Below are positions 9,134-20,436 of a DNA stretch of 64,000 nucleotides, piece after piece (position 1 is the stretch's first letter; every line of letters starts with the position of its first letter). The DNA is from Cephalotus follicularis (lineage: Eukaryota > Streptophyta > Magnoliopsida > Oxalidales > Cephalotaceae): positions 208,701-272,700 of the forward strand of contig BDDD01000717.1 in NCBI GenBank assembly GCA_001972305.1, in the 5' to 3' direction. The notes below the pieces were generated by a model. It saw nothing but the letters and a program-made list of their open reading frames with translations. It did not search any database and had not been told where the DNA came from. Made by a program: the position numbers and the translations under genes.

Positions 9134-11509
9134 TGTAACACCCCCGAACTGTGGGAGCCCTTACAGGACATATAACATAACTTAACAAAATATAACAGCT
9201 TATCTTTCTTAAAACGTGATGGTCCGAAACATAAACTGATAGCATAGATGAAACTAAACATAGCCTGAAAACTTAAACATAAACCAAAATTCATAACTGA
9301 AACTATCATATTGTTCATAAAACTAGTCCCAACATGACCATAAGACATCATAGCATAGTAGGATCAATCTCCTAGATGATCCTCAATTTAGGTGAACACT
9401 CTCATCACACATTGCCCCAGTGCTCCTGATAACCTGCCGCATGGAAATAAAAAACGCGACTGAGCAAACCTTAGTACAAATATAGAATGTAAAAACAATA
9501 AACGATGATTTAAAAGTAGTAAGATTTCATAAGTTACTTCAAAAATAGAAATGTTAAACAATAATAAGTTTAAACATTCTTTAAGAATTGTCTCAGCATT
9601 TTTGAATAAACCAAATCCATAACTTGCAAAAACATAAGCATATCTTTTCAAAACATAAGGTTCCATGATTGAGCATCATAACATATCACATATCAAAAAC
9701 ACATAGAAGCAAGGGATTCGCAACATCCACATTGCCAAATAGAATTGAAGTGTACGACACTACACAAACAATTCCCATATCATAACATATCACATAGCAT
9801 ATAACTAGGATCGATCCATACAACTTTATCACAAATCCTATCCAAGCATATCACAGAGAGACGCCGTAAACTAATCACACCGTTACAGAAAGTGTCATGT
9901 CCCCGTGCCAGGCCTACGGCATGCCTATGGTACGCCCCATAGGTGGGTACAAAAGCTCAGTACTTCACCATTTCAGAACGTTCTTTTATCATAATCAAGT
10001 TAAAAAACATGAGAAATAGTTTTCCAAATCATATTCACAAATCGTTATCAAACGATATAAACACATACTTTCATAATCGGAAAAATAAACTCATTTAATT
10101 CCACAATAAAGAGATGATTGCTTAACATTTCTTAAACATATCACAACTGAATTCGGAAAGTCAGAAATATTTAACTCATAAAAAATCAAGTGACTTTATT
10201 TTCAAAAATCCAAAACATAATGGAGTTCATAAACCGAAAGGGGCATATCCATAAAACCAAATTTATTTCAAATAAATCAGATGTCCGAGAAGAGAAATAT
10301 CCGTGCCTTATACGATCACAGAATATCTTACGAATAGACCGATTAATTGTAATACCTAGGTACTATTTTACAGAAGATTCTCTTTGTCATCTGTTGTTAA
10401 GGCCTGGTTTGGGTTTTATTATTTCCTTGAAGCCATTTGGAAGTTCTCTCTTGTGCAATATTAAGGCCCAAAAGTGGCGTTATTGGGAAGAGTCATTTAT
10501 TTTGACTAAGCCCATATGTGAAGCTTACAAGAGAAGCTAATGGTTTCCAATGTGAAAGGACGTGTATCAGAAAGAGTGTGTGAAGTGATATACCTGGCGC
10601 CTTGGGCAGAAGGAAGGAGTTAGTGAGAAATAGGAGGAAGTTAGTGAGAAGTAAAGAGAGATAAATGAGGAGAAGTAGGTAGGAAGAAGAAGAAGGAAGA
10701 AAAGGGAAGACGTCGAGTGAACTATGTCTGGGTGAGTTGTTAGTACTCCCTGTGAGGTTCAATCTTCCCCTTCATTGGATCGTTACTTCTGGCGTGACCG
10801 AGCATCTCCTCTACAAGTCTTGTTTCTCTTCCTCTCCATTTCTCCTGTAGTGAAACGTGGTTAAAGGTGATTCTCACTGATCTTTGGTATCCTTACCCGA
10901 GTGTGGTATGGTGGATTCAGAGTTCCTCAGTACACTGAGCAGTGAGTTTGTATCCCTGGTGTGTTTGACATCTGAGATAGCGAAACGTGGATCCACTGGT
11001 AGATCTGAAGCGCTAGTTGGGCTGTTCGAGTTCTGGGAATATGAAGAATCCAGTGGTATGGTGGATTCGGAGCTCCAAGGAACTGGTAAGCATTGTAGGA
11101 GCTGGTCTTGAGAGACCCAGGTATGTGACATTTTATTGTGGTTTCGTTTATCGTTATACTAACTTAAACATTTTGTGTTGAGGTGTTTTGTGAGTTTGTG
11201 TTTTAGCATTTAGATTCTGGGTAGACGAGGTTCCTCAGATCTTATGTGACGAATACAGCTGTTATGGCCATGTAAGATGCGTGTTCTTGTCAGGGAGGTA
11301 GTGCGATGTGCATCTTGGCAGAGGAGTTAGTTGATGTATATCCCCTGCTAAGCAGTGCATGGTAAGCTTTCATTGCAGAGTAGTCCACGTCGGGCGTCCC
11401 TTTGTGAGCAGTGCATGTAAAGTATCTTCTTGAGCACTTACCAGTTGAAGTGACCCCTCGGTAGTGGCTAAGCCGTGATTCGTAGGCCCCTTGGAACAAA
11501 ACTAAGGCT

Positions 11510-11700
11510 ACGTGATTGCCGACGAGGTAGCTCCTCGATCGATGTTCATATAGTGTAGTGTTGAGGTCGTGATTGCAGACGAGAGTGGGCTTCCGTAGCC
11601 CCTCGATTGATGTTCATGTAGTGAGGTGCGCCAAACGTGTGATTGCCAGGGAAGGAGTGCTTGCGTAGCCCTTCTACCGATGTTCATGCGGTGCTCTAGA
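11510..11700. repeat. ~60-bp tandem repeat, three copies
   Basis: Three diverged copies of a unit of the form GTGATTGC..GACGAG...GTAGCCCCTCGATYGATGTTCATGYAGTG. Confidence 0.65.
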
Positions 11701-12059
11701 AGTGGGTATCTATATGCGTATATGAAGGATGTGTACATTCATGTAGCCCATGATCATGTTGATGGATCTTCAATGGAGTTGTTATTTGTGCTTACTGATG
11801 GGGTTCCAGCTATGGATGTGTGAGAGTAAGGAGTTTTCCTTAGTTTTGCCCGTCCTCTCGACCTCGGACCAGCTCGGTCCCTGAAGATGTTTTGTCAGGT
11901 GAGCCTTGGTGGATCCCTTGGGTACTGGGCCAGGGTGAGATTTCATCTCCTTAGTGTAAGTTGAGTGTTGGTGGGACCTCGGGTAGTTGTCCCATGCTTG
12001 GCGTTTGTCCCCGGGCCCTTGTGTTGATCCCAGGCTTAGCTTATGTTAAACGTTGACGT

Positions 12060-12360
12060 TTCCTTGTCTGCAGGCATTACTGGTGTGGTTGTCTCCCCAT
12101 GTATTGCTAGTGTGATGGTCTTCCTAGGTATTGCTAGTGTGATGGTCTCCCTAGGCATTGCTGGTGTGGTTGTCTCCCTAGGCATTGCTGGTGTGGTTGT
12201 CTCCCCAGGTATTGTTGTTGTGGTGGTCTCCCCGGCCACTGCTGGTATGGTTGTCTCCCCAGGCATTGTTGGTGTGGTTGTCTCCCCGGGCATTTGCTTG
12301 TGTGGTGGTCTCCCTGGGTATCGCTTGTGTAGTGGTCTCCTCGAGTGTTGACTGAGTGAA
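12060..12360. repeat. Minisatellite, ~27-bp unit
   Basis: About eleven copies of GGCATTGCTGGTGTGGTTGT plus CTCCCC/CTCCCT. A length divisible by three gives long open frames on both strands (VVVSPGIAG-like and GETTTPAMP-like), which are not genes. Confidence 0.85.
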
Positions 12361-12659
12361 GTGACTTCTCTGGGGTTTTGTTGAAGATGCCTTCTCGGGC
12401 GTGAATCTCCTCGGGATACCTGGTCTGGTGCTGGGAGTGGGTTGGCATCTGTGGCTGGTTTGATATCCGTGCATGGGCTGTTGTTCCGTGGATGGTCTGG
12501 TACTCTTTAGTGGGCAGGTGTGCATGGCTTCTCCGCGGGCAGGTAGTGGAATTATTGTGGCATTCTACATCTTGCTGTTGTTAAAGATGCATGAAGGCAG
12601 ACATGACAAACTTGCTAAACTACGTCTCAGGAGTGCGTATCCTTAAAGTGCTGAGCTCC

Positions 12660-12930
12660 TGGGCAGGCAGTGCTTGTGGCCTGGTACTTGCAGCGCTTGT
12701 TGTCTTACACCTTATAGAGGCTGTGGTCTGGCTTGTTCTCTGGTACCTTATAGAGGCTGTGGTCTGGCTTGTTGCTTGGTACTAGTAGTGCTTGTGGTCT
12801 GGTATTTGCGGAGCTTGTTGCCTGGTACTTTGCAGAGCTTGTGGCCTGGTACTTGCGGAGCTTGTTGCCTGGTACTTTGTAGTACTTGTGGCCTGGTACT
12901 TGCGAAGCTTGTTGTCTGGTGCCTTACAAT
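12660..12930. repeat. Minisatellite, ~23-bp unit in ~46-bp pairs
   Basis: Alternating units GCTTGTGGCCTGGTACTTGC and GGAGCTTGTTGCCTGGTACT, about eleven copies with decay at the left. Confidence 0.8.
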
Positions 12931-13170
12931 GATTGTGATCTATTGTGGTCTGCCGTTGTGGTTCCCCTGGCATTGTGATCTATTGTGGTCTGCCATTGTG
13001 GTTCCCCTGGCATTGTGATCTGTGTGGTCTGCCGCTGTGGTTCACCTGGCATTGTGATCTGTTGTGGTCTACCGTTGTGGTTCCCCTGGCATTATGATCT
13101 GTTGTTGTGGTCTGCCGTTGTGGTTCCCCTGGCATTGTGGTCTGGTGTTGTGGTTCCTCTGGCTATGTGT
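12930..13170. repeat. Minisatellite, ~39-bp unit
   Basis: About six copies containing ATTGTGATCTRTTGTGGTCT followed by GCCGTTGTGGTTCCCCTGGC, with the last copies shortened. Confidence 0.8.
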
Positions 13171-13189
13171 CTCCCCTGACCATAGACCA

Positions 13190-13360
13190 AAGTGTTAAGT
13201 GATCACATGTAGAGCTCGTGGGTGCTCTCCTCGGGTCTAAGTGACACGGTGCGGGTTGGTGTCTTGGAAGACAATGTTAAGTGATCACATGCAGAACACG
13301 TGGGTGCTCTCCTCAAGTTTAAGTGATACGGTGCGTGTTAGCGTTTTGGGAGACAATGTT
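13190..13360. repeat. ~85-bp tandem duplication
   Basis: Two copies of a unit beginning AATGTTAAGTGATCACATG (13190 and ~13274) and running through TGGGTGCTCTCCTC...GTGATACGGTGCG...TTGG.AGAC. Confidence 0.75.
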
Positions 13361-14169
13361 GAGTAGTTAATGAAACGGTGAGTTGAGGCTCTCCTCTCGT
13401 TGAAGTCACCTGCTCCTCTTCATAATACATCCTTGGGGTGCTCTCCTCGGGTCTTGTTGAGTAGTGGCTTCTGGTTGGCATAGCTCCCTTGAATGAATGA
13501 AGTCTGGTGCGGCTTCTCGGCCATGTATGGCCGGTGTGGTTATCCTTTCATTCTCAGTATTTGCTAAGCTATGTAACCCTGTATGTAATGAACTTCATAC
13601 TAGTGGAACCTCATGGATGATTGAGGAAGTGGACGTAGGCATATTCTGTGCCGAACCACTATAAAATGTCTGTCTCATTCTACTCTTTCCTTTATCATGT
13701 ATGTGTGTATGCGTGAATGCTATGTCCAAGTTGTTGTAGGTCTGGTCCTCTGCCGTGGAGGAAGAGGACAAGCAGGACCTTGGCGCGTGGCGCCAGTCTG
13801 CTGCAGTGGGTAGCAGAGGGGCAAGGGGGATGTCCAGTCCGCTGCTCTCGTGCTGTGCTGGGAAGAGAAGAAAAAAAAAGTGTAAAGGAGAAGATGACAG
13901 AAGGAAGTTATATGACCAGTTTGTGCCATGGGTTATGGTTAAAGTCATCCCAGATCCTTGTAACGGCTCGGGTTTCGGGAGTGGGTCGTTACATTAATTC
14001 TAACTATCCCACGTAGCATAATAATCTATATAATATAAAAACCATTCATGTAAGGGTCAAAAAAATAATTGTAGGTATAAATTAGAATTATAACGGTATT
14101 TAAAACAGACCCAGATTCAACAGACGGACAAATGGATAAGAGAATATGAAAACAGGAAATTACAGGACA

Positions 14170-14355
14170 ATCCAGCCAACTGATACAGGACTCTAGTCGA
14201 CTGTACAAACGGTGGTAGTCGACTGTACAGCATAGGCAGCCGACTACACAAACTGTACTGCAGCCAGTCGACTGTGCAAGACAAAACAGCCGGATGATAC
14301 ACAAGGCAGCTGACTACTCAAGGCAAAACAGACGACTGTTCATATAGGCAGCCGA
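14170..14355. repeat. CAGTCGACTG array in solo LTR G
   Basis: About eight units (AGTCGACTGTACA, CAGCCGACTAC, CAGTCGACTGTGCA and variants) with ~20-30-bp spacing. In LTR sense (minus) the common variant is CAGTCGGCTG, as in the 3' LTR of element B. Distance from the LTR start (15487, minus) is about 1.1-1.3 kb. Confidence 0.85.
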
Positions 14356-15305
14356 CTGTCCTGGGTGACAGAAAACAAGGATATGACAGTTATATGCAAT
14401 TTTCCTATCAAAACTTAGATTCCACAATACTAGAGTACTAAAAACACTTAAAAGGACTCTATTTGGTATTTAAAAACAGTAACATAACACTGAATTAAAA
14501 AGAGGTACTCAGCAGTGATCATCTTAAAGTGAGTGATGAACTTAAACCATTTCATACATTTGCATAATCCAATTTTCTGTCCAAAAACCATTGTCATTAA
14601 TCAAAACCAGATTGACACAACTTTAACAAGATGTTTACTGGCTTGCTAACAGACTCAGAAATCAATTGACAGAACAACAAAAGAAAAGAAGGTAGGAACC
14701 AAAACCAATAACATTCTAGTAGCCTATATAGAATCGGATTGATGTATGACTAAAATCAATTACAAAGCCATAGCTACAGAGGAAACAAACCTGATGGATG
14801 CCAAAACAGTTGCAGAGACACCAAATCAGGGGTGTACAATGGCTGTTCAAAATGAAAACGAGGAAGACACACGAATTCAAAGCCTGTCAATGCTATACAT
14901 ATCAAAGTGAAATGGTTCCTACACTTAACCATGGAGAACAAACCTGACTTGATGCAATTATACAGAGAGCACAACAAGTTCTCAACTTGCAGAAACGGCA
15001 GCAACCAAACGAAAGAGAACAATGGCATAAAGGAAGGGCTGACAGTTTACTTAAACAAAAAGGGGCAAGAATTTCAGGTAGGATTAGGAAAAGAGGAAAC
15101 ATAATCAGATTAGATAAGGAAAAGGGGAAGATTTTGAGGAGAAGAAGAAGGAAAGAGGGAGAGATAAGCGGGAGAGATAGAGATAGGAGAGAGTGATAAG
15201 GGTGAGATAATATGGAGAGGGAAAAGGAAAGAAAAATAACTAAAAGATTTTATTTTAAAAAGGTTTTAAGGAAAACATATTTAATAAAAAAAATGGGTTA
15301 CATAC

Positions 15306-15330
15306 ATATATATATATATATATATATAAT
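15306..15330. repeat. (TA)n microsatellite
   Basis: A perfect TA run inside the start part of solo LTR G. Confidence 0.9.
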
Positions 15331-15689
15331 AACATAAACCTTACCCAATTGCATACACATATTAACATACCCAAGCCAGGGCTGGTATTAGTCATCCCGA
15401 ACTCATAAACGTAACATAAAGTAGGCAGACTACATAACAAAACCAATTAAAACCCGAAATATGCACACGGATAAATAGGGTATTGCAATGTGTCCTTACT
15501 TTAATATAATTGTAATAACCGTAATTTTCCATTAATGTTTATTTTATACTGGGTGAATAAAATATGCATTTTATTGAGAATCTAATGTCCAATTATTATA
15601 TGAATTGTGGTTACTGAATTATTGGGGGTTAGAATTGAAATGAAAATGGTGGAATAAGCTTAAGGAACTAGACTCCGCACCAACAGCCG

Positions 15690-15800
15690 ATTGTCACAGG
15701 GTAACAGCCGACTGGTTGGGAGGGACAGTTGACTGTCTCAGGGTAACAGTCGACTGGCTGTTCATAATGGGACAGTCGACTGTCACGGGATAATAGTCGA
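15690..15800. repeat. Proximal CAGTCGACTG array of LTR F
   Basis: Units CAGCCGACTGG, CAGTTGACTG, CAGTCGACTGGC, CAGTCGACTGTC and AGTCGACTGG at about +180 to +290 from the LTR start. Confidence 0.85.
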
Positions 15801-16554
15801 CTGGTCTAGCTCATACAGGTGTCTTTGCATGGCATGTAAAACAGGGTGGTGGCAGTTGATGGCAAGTGTCCTAGACGTGCCATGCAGGACTAATGCGTGG
15901 CACCACCTGTGTAACATGTAAGGGTGGTGTCTTGCATGTGCTTTACTCCACCTGCAACATGCAACCTGCAAAAGGGAAGAAGGAGACAAAGTGAGGAAAT
16001 AAGGACAATGGAAGAAAACATGCATGAGGGAGAGAGAAAGAAATTGCTGGGGGTTGTCTAACGGATTCCTAAGCATTTAAACCTTCTATATCAGTTGTGG
16101 GGAGCTTGAGCTGAGTGCTAGAAACACTTGAGAGAGAAGGAAATGTATTGGGCAGTAGCTGTTTGCATGTTGCGGTTGAAGTGTTCTAAGTGAGTTTGGA
16201 GCTCGATTCTTCCTGGTAAGCTTCTGTTATTGAAATGAATTGATGTTATAGTTAATCAAACATATATAAGCTGGTGATAGTTGTATTTATGATTAAATAC
16301 AACTATGAACTAGTTCCTGGAGATTGAAGAAGTGAATTGGAGTTGAAGGGGTGTTGGAACTCAAAGAGAAGAATCAATCCGAATTGATTCTGGGATGGCA
16401 ATTGAGGTAGGGGTTCTAACATGATCTTGAACATGTAGTATGTATTCATGATTATGATGAGTTTTACATGATTGCATGTTGTTATTGAATGGATTGAAGT
16501 GTGATTAGTGTACTCTATTTTCTGCCGTTTTGCAAACTGATTTCTGGGCACAAA

Positions 16555-16675
16555 CAGTCGACTGTTATTATAACAGTCGAATGCTCAATTGAAACAGCCG
16601 ACTGTTCAATGGAAACAGTCGACTACTAAAGGCAAACAACTAACTGGGCACCAGAGACAGTCGACTGCTGAAAAA
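16555..16675. repeat. Distal CAGTCGACTG array of LTR F
   Basis: About five units (ACAGTCGACTGTT, CAGTCGAATGC, CAGCCGACTGTT, CAGTCGACTAC, CAGTCGACTGC) at +1.04 to +1.17 kb, downstream of the predicted donor at 16407. Confidence 0.85.
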
Positions 16676-17244
16676 ACTGACAGCATTTTAAGAGAATTGT
16701 TGATGTTTAAGTGCCTGTTTTGAGTTTACACTAGCTTCCATGTAGGATGATTCTATAATCAATCCTTGCTATGGGTAATCAAGTTTTAGGAGATTGAACG
16801 ACTTATGCACCCTTAGGTGATCTTTCATGGTTTGAGTGTACGGTTGGCCTAATCGCATAGGATTTCACCATTTCAACAGGGAATGATTTCCATAATCAAT
16901 CTCTGCCTGGTGAAATTGGGAATGGAGTTCGAACGACTACGCATCTATTGTATTGATTGCATATATTGCTATTGGCCTACTATTGAAATTGCTAGTGTTA
17001 TTGAACTGCTTCCTCTTAAGAGGGAGTTATTGAAATGTTACTGTTTTCGCAAAATGAGGACTGATGATGTGTTTTGACAAAAACTCACTGTTTTTGAAAT
17101 GTAATGTTTTCTCTAAATGAGAACTAATGACTTGTTTTGATAAAAATTCAATGTATTGAAAGGTATTACTACACGTTTTGAAAATGTATTATTCAAGTAT
17201 TTCATATCTATAAACTGCTTGAAGAGAACGTATTGATTGAGTGA

Positions 17245-17455
17245 TGGTTACAAATCATAGTGTAATGTAACTAGATGCTAATCACAGAGTGTACGCATCC
17301 TTGTCTTGTATTGAATGTTGGTTACCAATCATAGAGTGTAATGTAACCAGATGCTAATCACAGAGTGTGCACATCCTTGTCTTGTACCGAATGTTGGTTA
17401 CAAATTATAGAGTGTAATGTAACCAGATGCTAATCATAGAGTGTACGCATCCTTG
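17245..17455. repeat. 74-bp tandem repeat, three copies
   Basis: Copies begin GGTTACMAATYATAG at about 17247, 17322 and 17396 and contain ATGCTAATCACAGAGTGT and GCATCCTTG. Located in LTR F. Confidence 0.85.
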
Positions 17456-17654
17456 ATTGAATTGAATTGTATTGAATGGACCTTGAGACATGTTTGACTA
17501 AATGATTGTTTAGCCAGCTTGATGTGAGTTCTTATAAATATATATATCTACACATATATTGTAACGCCCTGGATTTTCATTAATGTAATGTTGTATTTTC
17601 CATTTTGTAATGTTAAATTTGGGCAAAAGTTGAAGTGTGGAAAGTGCTGATGTA

Positions 17655-17800
17655 GGGCGGGCAGCCGACTGCCCAAGAGGGACAGTCGACTGGACCCCCT
17701 TTGAGTGGAACCAGCTGCCTGTTGTGAGAGACAGCCGGTTAGGGATGGTGTCGGCAGAGACAGCCGACTGCCAAGATAAGGCAGTCGACTGCCATGGGAT
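17655..17800. repeat. Proximal CAGYCGACTG array of LTR E
   Basis: Units CAGCCGACTGCC, CAGTCGACTGG, CAGCCGGTT, CAGCCGACTGCC and CAGTCGACTGCC at about +100 to +240. Confidence 0.85.
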
Positions 17801-18148
17801 AGGTCAGTTAAAACGTGTTGGCAGTTTGTTTTTGGCAGAGAGAAAGGGGGAGAGGACAAAATTCCTCAGTTGTGGGGTTATGGGGAGTGGCACGAAAATT
17901 CCCATAAATACACATGTCTCTTCCCCTCATTCCATCAACATTGCATTATGAAAGAGGGATAGAGAGTTGTGAAGAGGGAGAGGCAGTGGAGAGAAAAAGA
18001 GAGAGAGAAGTTGTATCTCTCCAATTTTGAGCTTGGAATATGGACTTGGAGCTCGAACCAGACTTAGTGGAGTTGCTGGACGAATTCGGAGGCTTGGAAA
18101 CTCGGATTGGAACTTAAAGAGGTGGATTGCAATTCCTGGAATTCTAAG

Positions 18149-19416
18149 GTACAGGTAAATTTCATAATTGTTATTTAAGTTCCGTTATAATGGAAGTTAA
18201 TGGACGAAATGCATGCTATGGACTGTATTATGAGCATAAATGTATGTTATTGCTGTTGAATGCTCGTGTTTGGTTGGATTGAAGTGTGAAAGACATGCAT
18301 TTTTCTGCTGTTTTTACCTACCGATGTAAATCCAGTCGACTGCCAAGGCAGGCTAGAACAGCCGGCTGTTCCGTGCGAACAGCCGGCTACTCAATGGGAA
18401 ACAGCCGACTGGAAGTAAGAACCAGTCGACTGCTCATACGTTTAATAGAACATACCTGCAGAAGGTTGTGTAGTCGACTGCCATTTGAGGGCAGCCGACT
18501 GGACGAGGAAGACAGCCGACTGTAAGGAGGAGACAGCCGACTGTTAGAGGAGGTAGCCGACTGCCAGGACTAGGACAGCCAGCTGTCAAAGGAAAACAAC
18601 CAATTGTCAAGAGGAGACAGCCGACTGGTTAGGGACTGACCCGCACTTTGAGCATATCTTTGCATTGCATTTTGATATGAAATGAATTGATGATTGTAAT
18701 ATGGATGATTCTAAAGTGTTTTATTCATTTTAGAAATGTGTACATGATTTTATACAAATCATTATTTGATATGAAAATATATATTTTGATAAATGTATGT
18801 TTTCAAGGGATTGAAACATGGTTTCAAAGATGCAATATATTTTGATATAAATGTATTATTTCCAGTACTTTATAAACTACTTGGAAACGATTTGAATTGA
18901 ATTGATTTGTTGATTGTGATTGATGCCGTACTGGCTGGGGTGACGGAGTGTCACTGATGGCTGGTGGCGGGGATGTTCTCCTAGGTGCCAGGAGATGGCT
19001 AGGGACACCCAAGTACAATGTTACCTGACACATAGTGCGAGTAACACGGGTTACCATGATTGCTGAACACAGAGTGCGAGCATCATGAGTTGATTGATTT
19101 GACTTGCTTCGTGACCCGGGAGTCGGGGGCCGGAGTAAGAGTATGACGTCCAGGCCAGGTGATGGCGGCGCTCTTCGTACCATTGATTGGATTGATTTTG
19201 TCGTTTGAGACATGATTGATGATTTGATGGTTGTAGCCACTTGGCATGGTTGCACCTATTGGCATATATGTATATACATATGTATATGTACGTGTGACGA
19301 TATATTATATATTGCATCATGAGTGCATTCATTTCATGACATTCATTATCACTGACCTTGAATTACACTTATGATTTAGCTGAGTGAGGACAAAGGCTAA
19401 CCCCCTACTATTGCAG
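18149..19416 (+). other. Predicted leader intron of LTR E
   Basis: Donor CTAAG/GTACAGG at 18149 and acceptor CTATTGCAG/ATGGATG ending at 19416, at the same places as in the other LTRs. The distal GTCGAC array lies within. Prediction from conserved splice-like sequences only. Confidence 0.5.
18330..18630. repeat. Distal CAGCCGACTG array of LTR E
   Basis: About thirteen units (CAGTCGACTGCC, CAGCCGGCTGTT, CAGCCGGCTAC, CAGCCGACTGG and others) with ~20-25-bp spacing over 300 bp, +0.77 to +1.07 kb. Confidence 0.88.
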
Positions 19417-19488
19417 ATGGATGCAGTGATGTGGATGTCGACTGTACGCGACGAATCTGTGGGGAGATGGAGTTATATTGTTTAAATA

Positions 19489-20087
19489 AAACCAATGGAG
19501 ATGAGCCTACGGGATCACCAATTGAGATGAGCCGACAAGGCTATCTTTGAGATGAGCCTATGGGATCACTGAGATAGCCCAATGGATCATCGACCGAGAT
19601 GAGCCATCGGATCACCAATTGAGATGAGCCGACTGATCACCAAACGAGATGAGCCGACTGATCACCAAACGAGATGAGCCTTAAGGACATAATGACTAAG
19701 ACTTTTATTGTATAGTGTAATAATGACTATTACTGTATAAAGGAATGTCTATAGTTCCTATCCTCTGCCTTTAACGTCTAGAGCGCGTATATTGCTCTTC
19801 ATAAAGCCGAGGAACCGAGGAACCGGTCTACCTAAAATGTAATGTTTATTCCTATCCCGGCCCCTCTACCTTGACGTCTGGAGTACGTTACTGCTCCTCT
19901 TTAAGTAGGGGATGTCGAGGAAGGATTGATAATGACTGTCAGTAATTGTTAATGATGGACTGTATGGATTGTAATGTGATTGCATCTCTCATTTGCATTC
20001 CATATGTTTACTGCATCTGCATTCCACAAATGCATGGTGGTAGTTCCTACACGACAAGTGGTCACTGGCCCATTGCATTTTAATGTA
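19489..20087. other. Unassigned repeat-derived sequence with a ~25-bp minisatellite
   Basis: No gene seen. 19496-19682 holds about seven copies of GAGATGAGCCGACTGATCAC plus CAAAC-like ends. The rest has two similar blocks (CCTATCCTCTGCCTTTAACG at ~19758 and CCGGCCCCTCTACCTTGACG at ~19857). After removal of the solo LTR and the CACTA element, this segment would be continuous with 47974-48285, which ends at the PBS of element B, so it may be a remnant of B's 5' LTR (inference). Confidence 0.5.
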
Positions 20088-20436
20088 ATGGGTGTCACGC
20101 CCCCGTTTTCCAAGAAAGCAACATAAAAGGTAAGGCAATCAGCACAACATAATTCAGCTTATGCAATATTACGTAAAACAAAAACCTTCAGTAGCGGAAG
20201 CAATAACATGAAGTAAGCTGAATTTAAATATGTATCACGCATCCCATACTACGTGATACCCACAAAGTTTATATAAACCCAACAACATCGTCGATCGCCA
20301 TAAACAGAGCATGATAATATAGTACGAAATAAAATAAACCCACGTTACAATAATCCAGTACATAAAATAAGAGAAACAACTCAGTCTTCTCTTTAAGTCT
20401 CCTTGCGTGCTCCATATCAAAACCCACTTCATCAAT

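Larger units (their letters stand above)
10348..13993 (+). mobile_element. Solo LTR with internal minisatellites, TSD TTAAT
   Basis: A 3,646-bp insertion with ends TGTAATACCTAGG and GGGTCGTTACA, flanked by perfect TTAAT (10343-10347 and 13994-13998). No coding capacity. It has an exon-like leader (10560-11130) with ACCCAGGTATGTG as a possible splice donor and several blocks of tandem repeats (11510-11700, 12060-12360, 12660-12930, 12930-13170, 13190-13350), which explain the unusual length. Open reading frames reported in the repeats on both strands are repeat translations. No GTCGAC array. It is nested in solo LTR G, so it is younger than that. Confidence 0.9.
9134..15487 (-). mobile_element. 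Gypsy-type solo LTR G (split by another solo LTR), TSD ATGTG
   Basis: Ends are TGTAACACCC (plus, left) and GGGTATTGCA (right), i.e. TG...CA. Flanks are perfect 5-bp copies of ATGTG (9129-9133 and 15488-15492). Subtracting the inner solo LTR (10348-13993) and its duplication leaves about 2.7 kb. No PBS, polypurine tract or coding part is present. Its sequence matches, in inverse orientation, the 3' LTR of element B (50425 onward), including a ~110-bp block around CCCACCTATGGGGCGTACCA (about 9890-9960 here, 52945-53040 there) and the pyrimidine-rich block near 15060-15230. Only the distal GTCGAC array is evident (14170-14355). Confidence 0.9.
15511..17559 (+). repeat. Partial LTR F (plus), cut by LTR E
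   Basis: Starts TGTAATAACCGTAATTTTCC. It resembles the LTRs of elements C and H in the same order: GTCCAATTATTAT near +80, proximal GTCGAC array, AACCTGCAAAA block (15963), a TATA-like stretch and leader ending in GTGCTAGAAACACTTGAG (16115), a possible donor TCCTGGTAAGCTT (16205), the conserved donor GAG/GTAGGGG (16405), the distal array, then a 74-bp tandem repeat. It is interrupted at 17560 by LTR E; its 3' part is not found, so no target duplication can be checked. Confidence 0.8.
17560..19488 (+). repeat. Partial LTR E (plus), element D type
   Basis: Starts TGTAACGCCCTGGATTTTCA, like the LTRs of element D (54117, 61225), and matches them through the proximal array, the exon-like leader (AGAGGTGGATTGCAATTCC), donor AAG/GTACAGG (18149), distal array, GGCCAGGAGATGG-like block, and GTGAGGACAAAGGCTAACCC with acceptor CAG ending at 19416. 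Similarity stops near 19488, about 370 bp before the expected LTR end, so it is truncated on the right. Confidence 0.8.

Noticed and set aside
12036-12525. Overlapping long ORFs on both strands rich in GETTTPAMP or VVVSPGIAG repeats
   Set aside because: They are translations of a 27-bp minisatellite whose unit length is a multiple of three; no start context or homology.
13595-14016. ORFs of ~100 codons on both strands near the end of the 3.6-kb solo LTR
   Set aside because: They overlap each other and the LTR end; no homology; chance frames in GC-richer DNA.
18286-18525. ORFs rich in SRL, VDC or QST repeats (also 22255-22488, 52285-52591, 63550-63932 and others)
   Set aside because: They are frames through the CAGTCGACTG arrays, not genes.
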